Part shown: one piece after another, positions 63,020 through 64,000 of the stretch
How positions within the stretch are numbered: the first letter of the stretch is position 1
Layout: each line of letters opens with the position of its first letter
Assembly: GCF_030766935.1 (NCBI RefSeq)
Contig: NZ_JASERL010000001.1
Location: 62,001-126,000, forward strand
Origin: Streptomyces sp. KL109B
GTDB lineage: Bacteria > Actinomycetota > Actinomycetes > Streptomycetales > Streptomycetaceae
Length of the DNA: 64,000 bases
Direction: 5' to 3'
Translations under genes and position numbers: made by a program
Notes under the pieces: generated by a model
Told to the model about the DNA's origin: nothing
The model's input: only the letters and a program-made list of their open reading frames with translations
The model's database searches: none

Positions 63020-64000
63020 ATGGCAAAACATGTAAGGATCGGCCTGCTCGGGTGCGGAACGGTCGGAGTGGCCTTCGCCGAACTGCTCGTCGAGCGGAGC
63101 TCCTCCGTCGAGGACATCGCGGACGTGAAACTCGACCTCGTCCGCATCGCCGTGCGCGACCCGGACAAGCCGCGATCGCCGGCGCTGGACAGGACACTCT
63201 TCACCGCCGACGCCGATGAAGTGGTGCGGGCCGACGACGTCGACGTCGTGGTGGAACTGATCGGCGGCACGGCAGCGGCCGGTGAACTGGTGCGTACCGC
63301 CCTGGAGTCCGGCAAACCGGTCGTGACCGCCAACAAGGAGCTGATCGCCGCCCAGGGCCCCGAACTGTTCGCCCTGGCGGAGAAGGCGGGCGCCGACCTG
63401 TTCTTCGAGGCCGCCGCCGTGGCGGCGGTGCCGATCCTGCGCCCCATCCGCGAGTCGCTGCTCGCCGAGGAAGTGCACAGCGTCGTCGGCATCATCAACG
63501 GCACCACCAACTTCATGCTCACGCGCATGATGAGCGAGGGCCTCTCCTTCGACCAGGCGCTGGCCAGGGCGCGGGAACTGGGGTACGCGGAGCCCGACGC
63601 GAGCGCCGACATCGAAGGCGGGGACGCTGCCGCCAAGATCGCGATCATCGCCTCGCTGGCGTTCAACCAGGCGGTCCCCGCCGACGAGGTCGGCAGGGAG
63701 GGCATCGTCGGCCTCGACCGGGAGGACATCGAGACGGCCGAGCAGTTCGGCTACGTCATCAAACTCCTCGCCGTGGCCGAGCGCTTCCCGGACGACGGCG
63801 CGGGCAGGGGACCGGTCAGCGCCCAGGTCTTCCCGGCGCTCGTCGACAGCAGCCATCCGCTGGCGAACGTCCACGACAGCTTCAACGCGGTGTTCATCAC
63901 CACCGCCGCGGCGGGGGAGCTGATGTTCTACGGCCACGGCGCGGGCCCCCGTCCGACGGCCTCGGCCATCCTGGGCGACGCCGTCGCCGCCGCGGACCAC
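63020..64000 (+). CDS. homoserine dehydrogenase (3' end beyond window)
   Basis: 327 residues visible, open at the window end. NAD(P)-binding GLLGCGTVGVAFAELL, VVTANKELIAAQG with catalytic-site Lys106, INGTTNFML, GYAEPDASADIEGGDAAAK with Asp202 and Lys206 (the conserved D-x-x-G-x-D-x3-K), and LMFYGHGAGPRPTASAILGD. It reduces aspartate semialdehyde to homoserine. The loop usually written EAAVAGAIP is EAAAVAAVP (130-138), a conserved Gly replaced by Ala. Position at the end of a biosynthetic operon suggests a self-resistant target copy or precursor supply. Confidence 0.93.
   Translation, partial: MAKHVRIGLLGCGTVGVAFAELLVERSSSVEDIADVKLDLVRIAVRDPDKPRSPALDRTLFTADADEVVRADDVDVVVELIGGTAAAGELVRTALESGKPVVTANKELIAAQGPELFALAEKAGADLFFEAAAVAAVPILRPIRESLLAEEVHSVVGIINGTTNFMLTRMMSEGLSFDQALARARELGYAEPDASADIEGGDAAAKIAIIASLAFNQAVPADEVGREGIVGLDREDIETAEQFGYVIKLLAVAERFPDDGAGRGPVSAQVFPALVDSSHPLANVHDSFNAVFITTAAAGELMFYGHGAGPRPTASAILGDAVAAADH

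Noticed and set aside
63008..64000. Long minus-strand frame opposite the end of the window
   Set aside because: The plus strand reads as homoserine dehydrogenase with all family motifs; the reverse frame is its shadow.

Overview
The window is high-GC actinomycete DNA, almost certainly a Streptomyces chromosome. Codon third positions are strongly G/C. The first 40 kb carry typical Streptomyces core genes: mycothiol mshA, phoU with divergent phoRP and a PHO box, carD, ispDF, cysS, rlmB and msiK. There are many short GTGA/ATGA/TGATG gene couplings and high-GC hairpin terminators.

Layout. 0-7.1 kb: an Eis-like acetyltransferase, then an accessory-looking island of three paralogous GntR regulators, two paralogous ~60-aa membrane proteins and two HAD-like proteins (one without its nucleophile), then a TetR gene. 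7.2-16.5 kb: XRE regulator, HbhA-like protein, PP2C phosphatase with receiver domain, NlpC/P60 hydrolase, methyltransferase, mshA, YbjN protein, a toxin/antitoxin-like pair and an MFS gene. 16.6-38.6 kb: gpmA, three small or little-known genes, a Cys-rich metallothionein-like peptide, phoU/phoRP, carD-ispD-ispF, a peptide-type ABC system with a fused permease and no visible ATPase, MFS, cysS, rlmB, DoxX protein, nucleotidyltransferase, msiK. tRNA-Thr(TGT) lies at 38.8 kb, followed by an azlCD branched-chain amino acid exporter with its XRE-cupin regulator.

40.6-64 kb is specialised metabolism. A long minus-strand run (51.4 to 40.6 kb) holds cupin, unknown, SDR, PAS protein, nitrate reductase fused to an NAD(P)H module, MFS exporter, P450, carrier protein, a class II tRNA-synthetase-like amino acid:carrier-protein ligase, thioesterase and a LuxR-type regulator. 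The ligase, carrier protein, P450 and thioesterase form a plausible assembly line that loads an amino acid on a carrier, oxidises it and releases it. After an EamA exporter and a degenerate IS701-type transposase gene comes a tightly coupled plus-strand operon (54.3-64 kb): A-T didomain, single-module PKS (KS-AT-ACP, malonyl-type AT, no ketoreductase), MupA-type flavin monooxygenase, gamma-carbonic-anhydrase-like protein, thioesterase, solute-binding-like protein without signal peptide, flavin reductase, and a homoserine dehydrogenase cut by the window end.

My main inference is that the 54-64 kb operon makes a small amino hydroxymethyl-ketone: amino acid plus malonyl, alpha-hydroxylation, release and decarboxylation. 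The known homoserine dehydrogenase inhibitor 5-hydroxy-4-oxonorvaline has this kind of skeleton. The cluster homoserine dehydrogenase keeps its catalytic residues but has a changed active-site loop, so it could be a self-resistant target copy. The 40-63 kb region is also full of 13-21 bp tandem repeats placed at gene ends and starts.
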